64,000 nucleotides of DNA from Streptosporangium becharense (GCF_014204985.1 NZ_JACHMP010000001.1:1488001-1552000); one strand, 5' to 3'. Counted from the stretch's first letter, positions 8,932-20,122 are shown. Numbers and translations: made by a program. The notes: generated from the letters alone by a model not told the origin.

Positions 8932-9775
8932 CTGCGGGAGCTCCCAAATACGCCTCGATGACCCGGGGGTCGTTCCGCACCTCGTCCGGCAGGCCGTCGG
9001 CGATCTTCTGACCGAAGTCCAGCACCGCGATACGGTCGCTGATACCCATGATGAGGCTCATGTCGTGCTCGATGATCAGGATCGTCCGGCCCGCGGCGCG
9101 GATGTCCAGGATCAGCTGTTGCAGGGCCATCTTCTCCGCCGGGTTCATACCGGCGGCGGGCTCGTCCAGCAGCAGCAGCTTCGGGTTGGTCGCCAGAGCG
9201 CGGGCGATCTCCAGGCGGCGCTGGTCGCCGTAGGGCAGGTTCTTGGCGTAGTCGTGCGCGCGGTGCGAGATGCCGACGAAGTCGAGCAGCTCCATCGCGA
9301 GCCTGCGCCCCTCCTTCTCCGCCTTCCGGTGCCAGGGCAGCCCCAGCGCGACGCTCACCATGCCCGACTTGTGGTGCGCGTCCGCGCCTACCAGGACGTT
9401 GTCGAGGGCCGTCATGTTGTGGAAGAGCCGGATGTTCTGGAACGTCCGGGCGATGCCCCGCTTCGTGATCTTGAAGCGCTTGACGCCGCTGATCCTCTGG
9501 TCCTGGAAGCGCACCTCTCCCTCGGTCGGCTGGTACACGCCGGTCACCACGTTGAAGACCGTGGTCTTGCCGGCGCCGTTCGGGCCGATCAGGGCGAAGA
9601 TCTCCCCCTCGTGGACGGTCAGGTCGACCTCGCGCAGGGCGGTGACGCCACCGAAGCGCATGACGAGGTTCAGCAGCTCCAGCATGGGCCGACCGGTCTG
9701 CCGCGCGGTCACCGTCTTCGAGCCCTGCCCGGCCTCCGGGCCCGCCTCGGCCGACGGGTTCACCTCGGTGCTCAC
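8921..9775 (-). CDS. livG: Branched-chain amino-acid ABC transporter ATPase LivG
   Basis: A 284-residue ATPase. About 35 polar N-terminal residues precede the ATPase domain (MLELLNLVMRFGGVTAL). Walker A GPNGAGKTT, the LivG-type segment KRGIARTFQNIRLF, signature YGDQRRLEIARAL (the LivG variant of LSGGQ), Walker B LLLLDEPAAGMNP and the H-loop IIEHDM are visible. Start GTG 9775 overlaps the livM stop by four bases (GTGA), a standard coupled start. A longer frame upstream is out of context because it runs through livM. Confidence 0.95.
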   Translation of the reverse strand: MSTEVNPSAEAGPEAGQGSKTVTARQTGRPMLELLNLVMRFGGVTALREVDLTVHEGEIFALIGPNGAGKTTVFNVVTGVYQPTEGEVRFQDQRISGVKRFKITKRGIARTFQNIRLFHNMTALDNVLVGADAHHKSGMVSVALGLPWHRKAEKEGRRLAMELLDFVGISHRAHDYAKNLPYGDQRRLEIARALATNPKLLLLDEPAAGMNPAEKMALQQLILDIRAAGRTILIIEHDMSLIMGISDRIAVLDFGQKIADGLPDEVRNDPRVIEAYLGAPADAS

Positions 9776-10988
9776 TTGACCGCCACCTCCTGCCCCTTCG
9801 TCTCCGGCCCGGGCACCTCTGCTCCGAGGCTGCCCATTCCGCCGGTCCCTTCTTTCAGCTCCGCCTTGCGCTGACGCGAGGGCAGCAGGCCCTCCGGACG
9901 GAAGATCATCAGTGCCACGAGCGCCGCGCCGAAGATCAGCATGCGGTACTCGGCCAGGCCGCGGAACCGCTCCGGCAGCCAGGCCACCACGAACGCACCC
10001 AGCATGACGCCGGGCAGGTTGCCTGCGCCGCCCATGACCACGGCGGCCAGGATCGTCGCCGAGAGCAGGAACTGGAAGTCGTTCGGGTTGATCGAGACGA
10101 CCTTCGAGGCCCACAGCACACCCATGGCGCCGCCGATCGACGCGCCGATGGCGAAGGCGAGCATCTTGAAGCGGAAGGTCGGCACGCCCATGACCTCGGC
10201 CGCGTCCTCGTCCTCGCGGATCGCCGCCCAGGCGCGCCCGACGCGGCTCTTCTCCCAGCGCTTCACCAGGATGATCACGATGACGGCCAGCGCGACCAGC
10301 AGGTAGTAGTACGGCCGCGGGTCCAGCACCCCATACTTGAAGATCTTGATGCCGAACAGTTCGACGCCTTCGATGCTCGGCGGGTGCGGGATGTCGCGGA
10401 TGCCGTTCGGGCCGCCGATCTCGTCGGTGTTGCGGGCGGTGATGCGGATGATCTCACCGAAGCCCAGCGTGACGATCGCCAGGTAGTCACCGCGCAACCG
10501 CAGCGTCGGCGCACCCAGCGTGATGCCGGACAGCGCGCAGATACCGATGCCGACCAGCAGGATGAGCCAGAAGTTCCAGCCCAGCCGGGTGCCCAGGAGC
10601 GCCATCGCGTAGCCGCCCACCGCGTAGAAGGCGACGAAGCCCAGGTCGAGCAGGCCCGCCTGGCCGACCACCACGTTCAGGCCGATGGCCAGCAGCACGT
10701 ACGTCCCGATCGGGAAGAACAGGATGCTCCCCCAGTCGGTGTACGGCGACATGATGGGCGCCAGGCTCTCCGACGGCAGCAGCAGTGCGCCGACGATCAG
10801 GAGCAGGTAGACGGTCCAGCGCTGCCAGCCCGAAGCGCCCGCCCAGCGGTCCCGCAGCGCGTCGCCGGCGCGGTCGAGCCAGCGGAAGGCGAGACGCAGC
10901 GGAGCGAAGAGACGGCCGAGCGGACTGAGAACGCGGGCGATGACCTCACCCAGCCGGTAAGAGGGGCCTTTCGCCGGATTCTTTTGCT

Positions 10989-10992
<4 letters not shown>
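9772..10992 (-). CDS. livM: Branched-chain amino-acid ABC transporter permease LivM
   Basis: A 406-residue membrane permease. An N-terminal soluble region of about 55 residues precedes multiple membrane segments (from WTVYLLLIVGALLLP). The conserved LivM segment ALGLNVVVGQAGLLDLG-like (here AIGLNVVVGQAGLLDLG) and the cytoplasmic loop SRVGRAWAAIREDEDAAEVMG are clear. The C-terminus ends in a Gly/Glu-rich tail. The ATG overlaps the livH stop by four bases (ATGA). It forms the translocation channel with LivH. Confidence 0.95.
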
Positions 10993-11984
<992 letters not shown>

Positions 11985-12076
11985 TAGGGTTTACCACTTC
12001 CAGCGGGGGTCGCCTGCACTGCCGGTAGCACACCGCCTCCGAGCAGAACCTCGTGGACTCTGGTGGAGGTACGAGA

Positions 12077-12108
12077 GGAGCGGGAACGCATCGCGGCGTT
12101 CCCGCTCC
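12077..12108 (-). terminator. Hairpin between livK and livH (attenuator or partial terminator)
   Basis: A perfect 13-bp stem (GGAGCGGGAACGC) with a six-base loop lies 38 bases after the livK stop and about 90 bases before livH. Such a structure can stabilise the binding-protein message and reduce read-through to the permease genes. Confidence 0.7.
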
Positions 12109-12145
12109 CCGCGCGTCGACTACCTACTCTCCTCCGAGTCTCCGG

Positions 12146-13348
12146 CTACCCCAGCTTGGCCTCGTTGGCCTTGCCGAGCAGGCCGATGACGCCGTTCTTG
12201 ACCTGGTAGATGTAGATGTCCTTGGCAGCGACCTCGCCGTTGCCCTCGAACTTGACCTGCTTGGAGACACCGGCCAGGTCGACCGTGGAGATGAACTGGT
12301 TGATCTTGTCGGGCGTGGTGTTGCCCGCCTTGATCGCCTCTACGAAGACGGTCGCCGCGTCGTAGCCCTCGGCCGCGTAGATCGCCGGGTCGGCGCCGAA
12401 GGCGGCCTTGTACGCCTCGGCGAAGGACTTCACCTTGGCGTCGGTGACGTCCGGGGTCGCGATGTAGCACGGGCAGCCGACCAGGGCGCCTTCGGCGTTG
12501 GTGGCACCGGCGCCGTCGATCAGGCCCTTGTCCAGCGAGCCGTCGCCGGACAGGAACTTGGCGTCCTTCACGCCCTTGTCACGCATCTGCTTGAGCAGGT
12601 TGCCGCCCGCGGCGTAGTAGCCGCCGAAGAAGACCGCGTCGGGCTTGGCCGCGGCGACCTTGTTCACGACGGAGGAGAAGTCGCTCTCCGTCGGGTCGAG
12701 CGAGTCAGTGGTGATCTTGACGCCCTTGCCCTCGAGCGTGGTCCGGACGGCGTCGGCCAGCGGCTTGCCGTACTCGGACTTGTCGTCGATCACGAAGACG
12801 TTCTTGGCCGCGAGGCCCGTGGCGATGAACTCGCCGATGCCAGGGCCCTGGACGCTGTCGCTCGGCAGCACCCGGTGCCAGAACTTCCAGCCGTTCTGCG
12901 ACAGCTTGGCGTTGGTCGCCGAGGCCGAGATGCTCGGCAGCTGCGCCTCCTCGAGCACCGGCCCGACCTGGGCGGACTCACCGGAGAAGGCAGGGCCGAT
13001 CAGACCGGCGATCTTGTCGGTCTTGATCGCCTGCTGGGCCAGCGCGACAGCCTTGGAGGGGTCACCCTGGCTGTCGTACTCGACAAGCTCGATCTTCACG
13101 GCGGGGTTCGTCTTGTTGTACTCGTCGATGACGAGCTTCGCGCCGTTGCGGGGCGGGATGACGATGCCGGCGTTCGGGCCGGTGAGGTCACCCATGAAAC
13201 CGAGCTTGACGGTGTTGCCGGCGGCACCACCCGAGCCGCCGCCCGCCGGGGAAGCCTCAGTACCGCCGTCACCGCAGGCAGCGAGACCGAGGGTGAGCGC
13301 CACACCGGCGGCAAGCACTCCACCGAGGCGTGCAGTCTTAGGCCGCAA
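12146..13348 (-). CDS. livK: Branched-chain amino-acid binding lipoprotein
   Basis: A 400-residue periplasmic-binding-protein type I receptor (Peripla_BP_6/LivJK family). The lipoprotein signal runs from residue 1 to lipobox LAAC, followed by a Gly/Ser linker. LGFMGDLTGPNA, ELVEYDSQGDP, GLIGPAFSGESA and VFVIDDKSEYGK are typical. It delivers Leu/Ile/Val or a related amino acid to LivHMGF. The TTG start at 13348 has AAGGAAGG six bases upstream; an upstream extension to 13456 would destroy the signal peptide and is rejected. Confidence 0.94.
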   Translation of the reverse strand: MRPKTARLGGVLAAGVALTLGLAACGDGGTEASPAGGGSGGAAGNTVKLGFMGDLTGPNAGIVIPPRNGAKLVIDEYNKTNPAVKIELVEYDSQGDPSKAVALAQQAIKTDKIAGLIGPAFSGESAQVGPVLEEAQLPSISASATNAKLSQNGWKFWHRVLPSDSVQGPGIGEFIATGLAAKNVFVIDDKSEYGKPLADAVRTTLEGKGVKITTDSLDPTESDFSSVVNKVAAAKPDAVFFGGYYAAGGNLLKQMRDKGVKDAKFLSGDGSLDKGLIDGAGATNAEGALVGCPCYIATPDVTDAKVKSFAEAYKAAFGADPAIYAAEGYDAATVFVEAIKAGNTTPDKINQFISTVDLAGVSKQVKFEGNGEVAAKDIYIYQVKNGVIGLLGKANEAKLG

Positions 13349-13972
13349 GGTTGCCTTCCTTTCGCCCAGTCCCTCGTCAGGACCGAGTTCACAGATGCCC
13401 TCCCCTGGCGGGGTGGCCAGGGGGTCGTGTCGGTTAGTACAGCTAGCGGATGTCACGGGTCGATACAGGACGGCCCGCCGTTACTGCTTCGTTATTACAC
13501 CGATCCTTTTCGGCTATCAGACACAAAAGCCGTGGTCACTGGCAAGGTTATGTACAGAGCGAAGATCGCCACCAGTGCCGGGAGGGCACGGAGAACCCCG
13601 GAAAACCCGGCCTCACCGGCGTCTTGGACATTTTTCGCAAAAATCTACGAGGCGGGCCGAGAGGGAAGACAGAAGCGGCCCGAGGGACCCCTGGGGCGGA
13701 GAAGCGGGACGGCCGGGCGGGGCGCCGGAGCAAGGGCCGGAGCGAGCGTGGAGAAACAGGGCGGACGCGAGGGCCAGAGCTGGCGTAGAGAAACGGAGCG
13801 AGCGCAGGGAAGCGGGGCGACCGAACGGGAAGCGGACGCGAAGGACCGGATGAGGAGCGGACGCGAGGAAGCGGACGCGAGGGGCCGGGCGGGGAGACGG
13901 GCCCGGACGGGACGCGTCCGGCCCGGCCGGGGACGAGGTCCGGCCGGGAGGAGACAGGGTGACGGACCGCGG
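13349..13972. other. Intergenic region upstream of livK, with purine-rich repeats
   Basis: No credible gene lies in these 624 bases. The left third (13440-13560) is relatively AT-rich and should contain the livK promoter. The right part (about 13650-13950) is strongly purine-biased on the plus strand and contains four copies of GCGGACGCGA (13761, 13832, 13857 and 13871). Confidence 0.6.
13516..13545 (-). promoter_or_regulatory. Candidate livK promoter
   Basis: On the minus strand TTGCCA (13545-13540) and TCTGAT (13521-13516) are 18 bases apart in the AT-rich part of the gap, about 170 bases upstream of livK. This is a pattern match only. Confidence 0.3.
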
Positions 13973-14593
13973 TCAGGCCTCCGGCGTGACCTCCCGGGAG
14001 GAGTCGTCCCCGGAGGCCGCGGGCGCGTCGGAGACCACGATCTGCGCCACCTGGCGCATGCTCAGCCTGCGGTCCATGGACGCCTTCTGGATCCAGCGGA
14101 ACGCCTGCGGCTCACTCCACCCGTGGCGTTCCATCAGCAGCCCCTTGGCCCGCTCGACCAGCTTGCGGGTCTCCAGCCGCTCCGAGAGCGTGCCGACCTC
14201 GCGCTCCAGCGCGGCGATCTCCTGGTGCCTGCTGACCGCCATCTCGATCGCGGGCACCAGGTCGGACTTGGTGAACGGCTTGACCAGATACGCCATCGCA
14301 CCGGCGTCTCTGGCCCGCTCGACCAGGTCACGCTGCGAGAAGGCCGTCAGGATGAGGCAAGGCGCGACCCGCTGCGTCACGATCTGCTCCGCGGCCGAGA
14401 TCCCGTCCAGGACGGGCATCTTCACGTCCAGGATCACCAGGTCCGGCCGGTGCTCCATCGCCAGCTTGACCGCGGTCTCCCCGTCGGCTGCCTCCGCGAC
14501 GACGGCATACCCCTCCTCTTCCAGCATCTCCTTCAAATCGAGGCGGATCAGCGCCTCGTCTTCCGCGATCACCACTCGCCGCTGCGTACTCAC
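13973..14593 (-). CDS. pdtaR: ANTAR-domain response regulator, PdtaR-like
   Basis: A protein of about 206 residues with an N-terminal receiver domain and a C-terminal ANTAR RNA-binding domain. The receiver has the acidic pair in VVIAEDEALI, the phosphoacceptor Asp in DLVILDVKMPVLDG, and the conserved Thr and Lys (LTAFS, KPFTKSD). A coiled linker (ALEREVGTLSERLETR) leads to the ANTAR segment VERAKGLLMERHGWSEPQAF. ANTAR proteins prevent terminator formation by binding paired RNA hairpins. M. tuberculosis PdtaR is in a similar neighbourhood near polA and pykA; its kinase PdtaS is not in this window. The start is GTG 14593 or TTG 14599; neither has a good Shine-Dalgarno. Confidence 0.9.
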   Translation of the reverse strand: MSTQRRVVIAEDEALIRLDLKEMLEEEGYAVVAEAADGETAVKLAMEHRPDLVILDVKMPVLDGISAAEQIVTQRVAPCLILTAFSQRDLVERARDAGAMAYLVKPFTKSDLVPAIEMAVSRHQEIAALEREVGTLSERLETRKLVERAKGLLMERHGWSEPQAFRWIQKASMDRRLSMRQVAQIVVSDAPAASGDDSSREVTPEA

Positions 14594-14618
14594 GAGCAAG
14601 AGGGTACCGACGTCCGCT

Positions 14619-14646
14619 AGATTAGGACCACGCCGGTTACGGTCAA
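14619..14646 (-). promoter_or_regulatory. Candidate pdtaR promoter
   Basis: On the minus strand TTGACC (14646-14641) and TAATCT (14624-14619) are 16 bases apart. They place transcription start about 15-20 bases before the pdtaR start codon, one of the best sigma-70-like matches in the window. Confidence 0.6.
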
Positions 14647-14709
14647 TGATCGTTGTTGGCTATGCTGCACGGAAGAAGTTCGGATGGATTCGGACAAGTC
14701 TGGGTCCAC

Positions 14710-14784
14710 GCCCCGGTACCCCAATTGGCATGAGGGAGCGGATTCAAAACCCGTACAGTGTGGGTTCGAGTCCCACCCGGGGCA
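14710..14784 (+). tRNA. tRNA-Leu (CAA anticodon), unusual short variable arm
   Basis: A cloverleaf can be drawn. The acceptor is GCCCCGG (14710-14716) with CCGGGGC (14777-14783) and discriminator A14784. The D-arm is short with three CG pairs, and the loop carries TTGG. The anticodon arm is 14738-14754 with loop TTCAAAA (anticodon CAA). The T-arm is GTGGG-TTCGAGT-CCCAC. The variable region is only five bases (14755-14759), although bacterial tRNA-Leu normally has a long variable arm. The anticodon stem has an A-C mismatch at its base and a G-U pair. CCA is not encoded. A terminator follows directly. Confidence 0.8.
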
Positions 14785-14790
14785 CATCTC

Positions 14791-14818
14791 AGCCGCCCGG
14801 CCACCCGGCCGGGCGGCT
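14791..14818 (+). terminator. Terminator of the tRNA gene
   Basis: A perfect 12-bp stem (AGCCGCCCGGCC) with loop ACCC, followed by TTT, begins seven bases after the tRNA. The remainder of the gap to about 15080 is GC-rich and holds nothing recognisable. Confidence 0.85.
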
Positions 14819-15095
14819 TTGCTGACTCTCCGGCTTTGCCGCCTCTGCGGCCTGTCGTCTTCCCGGCCACGGACGGAGCCCGCCGACCGCGGCGGAGCGG
14901 CGGAGAGCGCCGTTCTCCCCACCCGGCGGGTCGTCCCTCCCCCGTTTCCCCGGCAGCCGCCTCCCCCGCCCGTCACACGGCGTGCCGCAGGCGGCCCGCC
15001 ATCGCACGCCGATCCCAGGACGGCCGCACACCCGTCCTGCTGCCCCTCTGTCGAGCAGTAGATTGCCGGGAAACGGTTGATCGAAGGAGGACGGT

Positions 15096-15680
15096 GTGGA
15101 AACGGTGGAGAACAGTAGAGATGGACAGGAAAGCGGCTTGGTGCGCCTTCCGGCGAAGATCAGGCTGAGCGAGGACGGGATCGTGCTCCGGGAGTGGGAG
15201 GACGGCGACCTGGCCGCGATGGCGAAGCTGTTCGACGACCCTCAGGTGGCGCACTGGACGCCGCTGGCCTCGCCATTCGATCTGGAGGCCGCGCGGGCCT
15301 ACCTGAAGTCGGCGGCGCAGAAGCGGGCCGCCGGGGAGCGGGTGCAACTGGCGATCACCGTGGACGGGAAAGAACCGGCCGGCGAGGTGCTGCTGATGCT
15401 GAACGGGGCGGACCCGGAGGTCGCCGATCTGGGCTACAGCGTGGGAGCCGCCTGGCGGGGACGGGGGCTGGCGAGCCGGGCCCTGCGGATGATGACGGAG
15501 TTCGCTCTCGGCACGGCCGGGCTGTCGCGGCTACTGCTGAAGATCGAGGCCGAGAACACGGCGAGCACGGGGGTGGCCCGCGCCGCGGGATACCGCCTGA
15601 CGGACGCGCCGCCCATCCCGGCCGAGGGGAAGGCGGGCCGCCGGCTGCTGCTGCAGACCTGGGAGTATCAGGGGGCCTGA
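15096..15680 (+). CDS. GNAT-family N-acetyltransferase
   Basis: A 194-residue protein with a single RimJ/RimL-type GNAT domain (Acetyltransf_3). IRLSEDGIVLREWEDGDLAAM is the first strand region. The acetyl-CoA loop is represented by GAAWRGRGLASRAL, and the C-terminal motif is LKIEAENTASTGVARAAGY. Relatives acetylate ribosomal proteins, small molecules or antibiotics; the substrate is unknown here. The GTG start at 15096 is well supported by AAGGAGG five bases upstream. It stands alone between the tRNA and pyk. Confidence 0.88.
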   Translation: METVENSRDGQESGLVRLPAKIRLSEDGIVLREWEDGDLAAMAKLFDDPQVAHWTPLASPFDLEAARAYLKSAAQKRAAGERVQLAITVDGKEPAGEVLLMLNGADPEVADLGYSVGAAWRGRGLASRALRMMTEFALGTAGLSRLLLKIEAENTASTGVARAAGYRLTDAPPIPAEGKAGRRLLLQTWEYQGA

Positions 15681-15700
15681 GACGCCGGGTCCCGGCGATG

Positions 15701-15784
15701 CACCTCGACCGGCCGGTGGCCCACCTCGACCGGCCGGTGGCCCACCTCGACCGATCGGTGGCCCGGCTCGGCCGGCCGATGACC
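15701..15784. repeat. Four tandem 21-bp units
   Basis: Two identical units (CACCTCGACCGGCCGGTGGC plus one C) are followed by two diverged ones, in the gap between the acetyltransferase and pyk. Each of the first two contains the palindrome ACCGGCCGGT. The length is a multiple of three, so an open frame runs through it, but it is not part of a supported gene. Confidence 0.8.
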
Positions 15785-15872
15785 TGGCGCGATCGGCCGT
15801 GCGCGGCCACCGCCGGAGCGGTGGCCGTCTCGGGGCGGGTCAGACGGGGTGGGACGGGGCGGACGGGGGACG

Positions 15873-17303
15873 TCAGGCGGGGTGGGCGACCGCCGCGCCG
15901 ATGGTGTGCACCCGCAGCGCGTTGGTGGAGCCGGCCGTGCCGGGAGGCGAACCGGCGACGATGACGACCTTGTCGCCCTTCTCCAGCCGGGCGTTGGCCA
16001 GCAGGGATGCCTCGACCTGGCGCACCATGTCGTCGGTGTGGTGGACGAACGGCACCTCGAAGGTCTCCACGCCCCAGGTCAGCGCCAGCTGGTTGCGGAC
16101 GTGCGGGGCGGAGGTGAAGGCCAGCAGCGGGATCGGCGAGCGGTAGCGGGCCAGCCGGCGCGCCGTCTCACCGGACATGGTGAACGCCACCAGGGCCTTG
16201 GCGCCGACGATGGCGCCGACCTCGGCCGCGGCACGGGCGATGGCGCCGCCGGTGGTCTCCGGGAGCCGGTCGAGGCTGTGCGTGGCCTCCAGCGAGGAGA
16301 CCTCCGCGGCCCGGGCGATGCGGCTCATCGTCTCGACGGCCTCGATCGGGTAGTTGCCGACCGAGGTCTCCCCGGAGAGCATGACCGCGTCGGCGCCGTC
16401 CATGACCGAGTAGGCGACGTCGGACGCCTCGGCGCGGGTGGGACGCGGGGCGGTGATCATCGATTCGAGCATCTGGGTGGCGACGATGACCGGGCGTGCC
16501 TTCTCGCGGCAGAGCTCGATGGCGCGCTTCTGCACGATGGGCACCTCCTCCAGGGGCAGCTCGACACCGAGGTCGCCGCGGGCGACCATGATGCCGTCGA
16601 ACGCCTCGATGATCTCGGGGAGCCGTTCCACGGCCTGCGGCTTCTCGATCTTGGCCAGCAGTGGGAGACGGATGCCCTCCTGCTCCATGATGTTGCGCAC
16701 CACGTCGGCGTCGGAGGGGCGCCGGACGAAGGAGAGCGCGACGATGTCGAAACCGGTGCGCAACGCCCAGCGCAGGTCGGTCTCGTCCTTGTCGGTCAGG
16801 ACCGGGGCGCTGACGTTGACGCCGGGCAGGTTGAGACCCTTGTTGTCGGAGATCATGCCGCCGATGATCACGCGGGTGGTGACGCGGGGGCCGTCGATCC
16901 GGGTGACCTCCAGCCGGACCCTGCCGTCGTCGACCAGGATGCTGTCGCCGGGCCGGACGTCCTTGTGCAGGCCCTGGTAGGTCGTGGAGACCTGTTCGCG
17001 GTCGCCGGGGACATCCTCGGTGGTGATCGTGAACACGTCACCGAAACCGAGCCGGACCGGGCCCTCCTCGAACTTGCCCACACGGATCTTGGGGCCCTGG
17101 AGGTCGGCCAGCACGCCCACGCCACGTCCGAGCTCCTCGGCAGCCTCCCTCACCCTGTCGTAGACCTCCTTGTGCAGCTCGTGGCTGCCGTGGCTGAGGT
17201 TGAAACGGGCCACGTCCATCCCCGCCGCGATCAGCTCGCGGATGCGTTCGGGGGAGGAGGTGGCGGGGCCGAGAGTACAGACGATTTTCGCGCGACGAGT
17301 CAC
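15873..17303 (-). CDS. pyk: Pyruvate kinase
   Basis: A 476-residue enzyme that converts phosphoenolpyruvate and ADP to pyruvate and ATP in the last step of glycolysis. The N-terminus RRAKIVCTLGPATSSPERI, the motif ARFNLSHGSHE, the B domain (about 70-170), the active-site segment LAKIEKPQAVE with the catalytic Lys, the metal-binding MVARGDLGVELPLE and the regulatory C-terminal domain are all present at normal length. Start GTG 17303 gives the usual MTRRAKIVC N-terminus; GTG 17312 is an alternative three codons upstream. Confidence 0.96.
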   Translation of the reverse strand: MTRRAKIVCTLGPATSSPERIRELIAAGMDVARFNLSHGSHELHKEVYDRVREAAEELGRGVGVLADLQGPKIRVGKFEEGPVRLGFGDVFTITTEDVPGDREQVSTTYQGLHKDVRPGDSILVDDGRVRLEVTRIDGPRVTTRVIIGGMISDNKGLNLPGVNVSAPVLTDKDETDLRWALRTGFDIVALSFVRRPSDADVVRNIMEQEGIRLPLLAKIEKPQAVERLPEIIEAFDGIMVARGDLGVELPLEEVPIVQKRAIELCREKARPVIVATQMLESMITAPRPTRAEASDVAYSVMDGADAVMLSGETSVGNYPIEAVETMSRIARAAEVSSLEATHSLDRLPETTGGAIARAAAEVGAIVGAKALVAFTMSGETARRLARYRSPIPLLAFTSAPHVRNQLALTWGVETFEVPFVHHTDDMVRQVEASLLANARLEKGDKVVIVAGSPPGTAGSTNALRVHTIGAAVAHPA

Positions 17304-17381
17304 GGATCCCACCCTAATTGGTACAGACCACTTGGTTGTGACGTTGCCCGGAGCGCCGGTGAAAAATTCGGTGACACAACG

Positions 17382-17807
17382 CTACCTCTGGCGGGCCGCG
17401 GGCGGTGAACCGGCCCTCGGACGCCGACGCGGGCATCCCGACCAGGAGAGGAGCACGATCGGACGCCGGCGCAGGTATCCCGACCAGGAGACGAGCACGA
17501 GGAGCAGGACGACGACGTGGGCCAGGACGGTGTGCTCTCCGGGGTAGACGACGCCCTCGATGTAGTGGTCGATGAACCCGCCACTGGGCAGCCCCCGCTG
17601 CCCGGCGTTGCGCCTGGCCCAGTCTTCGACGACGGTCAGCGGGCACTCGACGCCCGTCGTGAGGGACAGCAGACCCCATGCCGCCACGGCCAGGTGGGCC
17701 GAGATCAGCCGCGGCCACCGCCAGGCGAGGAACCCGCCGACGGCCAGGAACACCAGGAAGAGGAAGTGCACGACCATCGTGGCTTCCCCGATGAGACGGT
17801 AGCCCAT
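17382..17807 (-). CDS. DUF2784 family membrane protein
   Basis: A 141-residue membrane protein with three to four helices (VVHFLFLVFLAVGGFLAW, LAVAAWGLLSLT, HTVLAHVVVLLLVLV). The motif GVECPLTVVEDWARR is characteristic of DUF2784, whose function is unknown. The start is ATG 17807 because TACCGT lies exactly six bases upstream and no Shine-Dalgarno exists; an upstream GTG/ATG extension to 17843 is unlikely. The C-terminal tail contains an in-frame 14-residue duplication. Confidence 0.8.
   Translation of the reverse strand: MGYRLIGEATMVVHFLFLVFLAVGGFLAWRWPRLISAHLAVAAWGLLSLTTGVECPLTVVEDWARRNAGQRGLPSGGFIDHYIEGVVYPGEHTVLAHVVVLLLVLVSWSGYLRRRPIVLLSWSGCPRRRPRAGSPPAARQR
17419..17502. repeat. 42-bp tandem duplication inside the DUF2784 gene
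   Basis: Two adjacent 42-base copies, about 36 of 42 identical, encode the repeated C-terminal peptides LVSWSGYLRRRPIV and LLSWSGCPRRRPRA. Being in frame, the duplication lengthened the tail without breaking the gene. Confidence 0.8.
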
Positions 17808-17813
17808 GTCTCG

Positions 17814-17819
17814 ACGGTA
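17814..17819 (-). promoter_or_regulatory. Candidate -10 box of the DUF2784 gene, leaderless spacing
   Basis: Minus-strand TACCGT is followed by six bases (CGAGAC) and then the ATG at 17807. Confidence 0.5.
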
Positions 17820-17883
17820 GGTCCCCGTCGCGCCTCGGGCCACCCGTTCCCGCGGGAAGGGGCCGGACCGGACCGGGCACGGG

Positions 17884-18303
17884 TCAGTCGCAGGTCAGTT
17901 CCTCCATGACCAGCCCGGCGCCGATGCCCAGCAACCAGACGTCCTTGACGATGCTGATCCCCTGCGGCGACGGACGCAGACTGCCCTCCTCGCGCATGCC
18001 GGGCGTCTTGAGGTAGAGGCCGATCAGCCCGCCGGCGAAGGCCGTCAGCGCGGCGCCCGCCAGCACCGAGGGCACCGCCGGGACCAGCAGCGCGACACCG
18101 AGCGCGATCTCCGCCTTGGACAGCAGCCCGACGAACCGCTCGGGGTCCTGGTCCTTCAGGAACGGGTAGGTCCCGACGGCCATCCCGTGCAGCCCGGCGG
18201 CGGTCTCCGCGTCGGCCCCTCTCTTGGTCAGCCCCGAGTTCAGAATGACCAGACCGGCGGCGACCCTGGGCGGCAACTGGTGCGGGCGGGTCATGATCCT
18301 CAT
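17884..18303 (-). CDS. DoxX-like small membrane protein
   Basis: A 139-residue protein with three or four hydrophobic segments (LPPRVAAGLVILNSGLTKRG, AEIALGVALLVPAVPSVLAG, ALTAFAGGLIGLYLK, KDVWLLGIGAGLVMEEL), consistent with the DoxX/DoxD membrane fold. Proteins of this fold are linked to thiol redox balance in some actinobacteria, but nothing here shows that role. Start ATG 18303 has GGGAG five bases upstream; ATG 18315 is an alternative. Confidence 0.75.
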   Translation of the reverse strand: MRIMTRPHQLPPRVAAGLVILNSGLTKRGADAETAAGLHGMAVGTYPFLKDQDPERFVGLLSKAEIALGVALLVPAVPSVLAGAALTAFAGGLIGLYLKTPGMREEGSLRPSPQGISIVKDVWLLGIGAGLVMEELTCD

Positions 18304-18445
18304 GATTGCTCCCATGTCTCAGCAGGCGGCGGCCCCGCTCGCCTGCTGCGGTCCTTCCCCCGCCTCCCACCGGCCACCCGGGGCTTAGCCCTTTCTTGAA
18401 CCTGCCCGGCGTCCCCCATGGCCGCCCCCGCGTGTCCCGGCCGGT

Positions 18446-20122
<1,677 letters not shown>

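Noticed and set aside
15849..17408. Open frame of 519 codons opposite pyk
   Set aside because: Antisense shadow of a certain pyruvate kinase gene.
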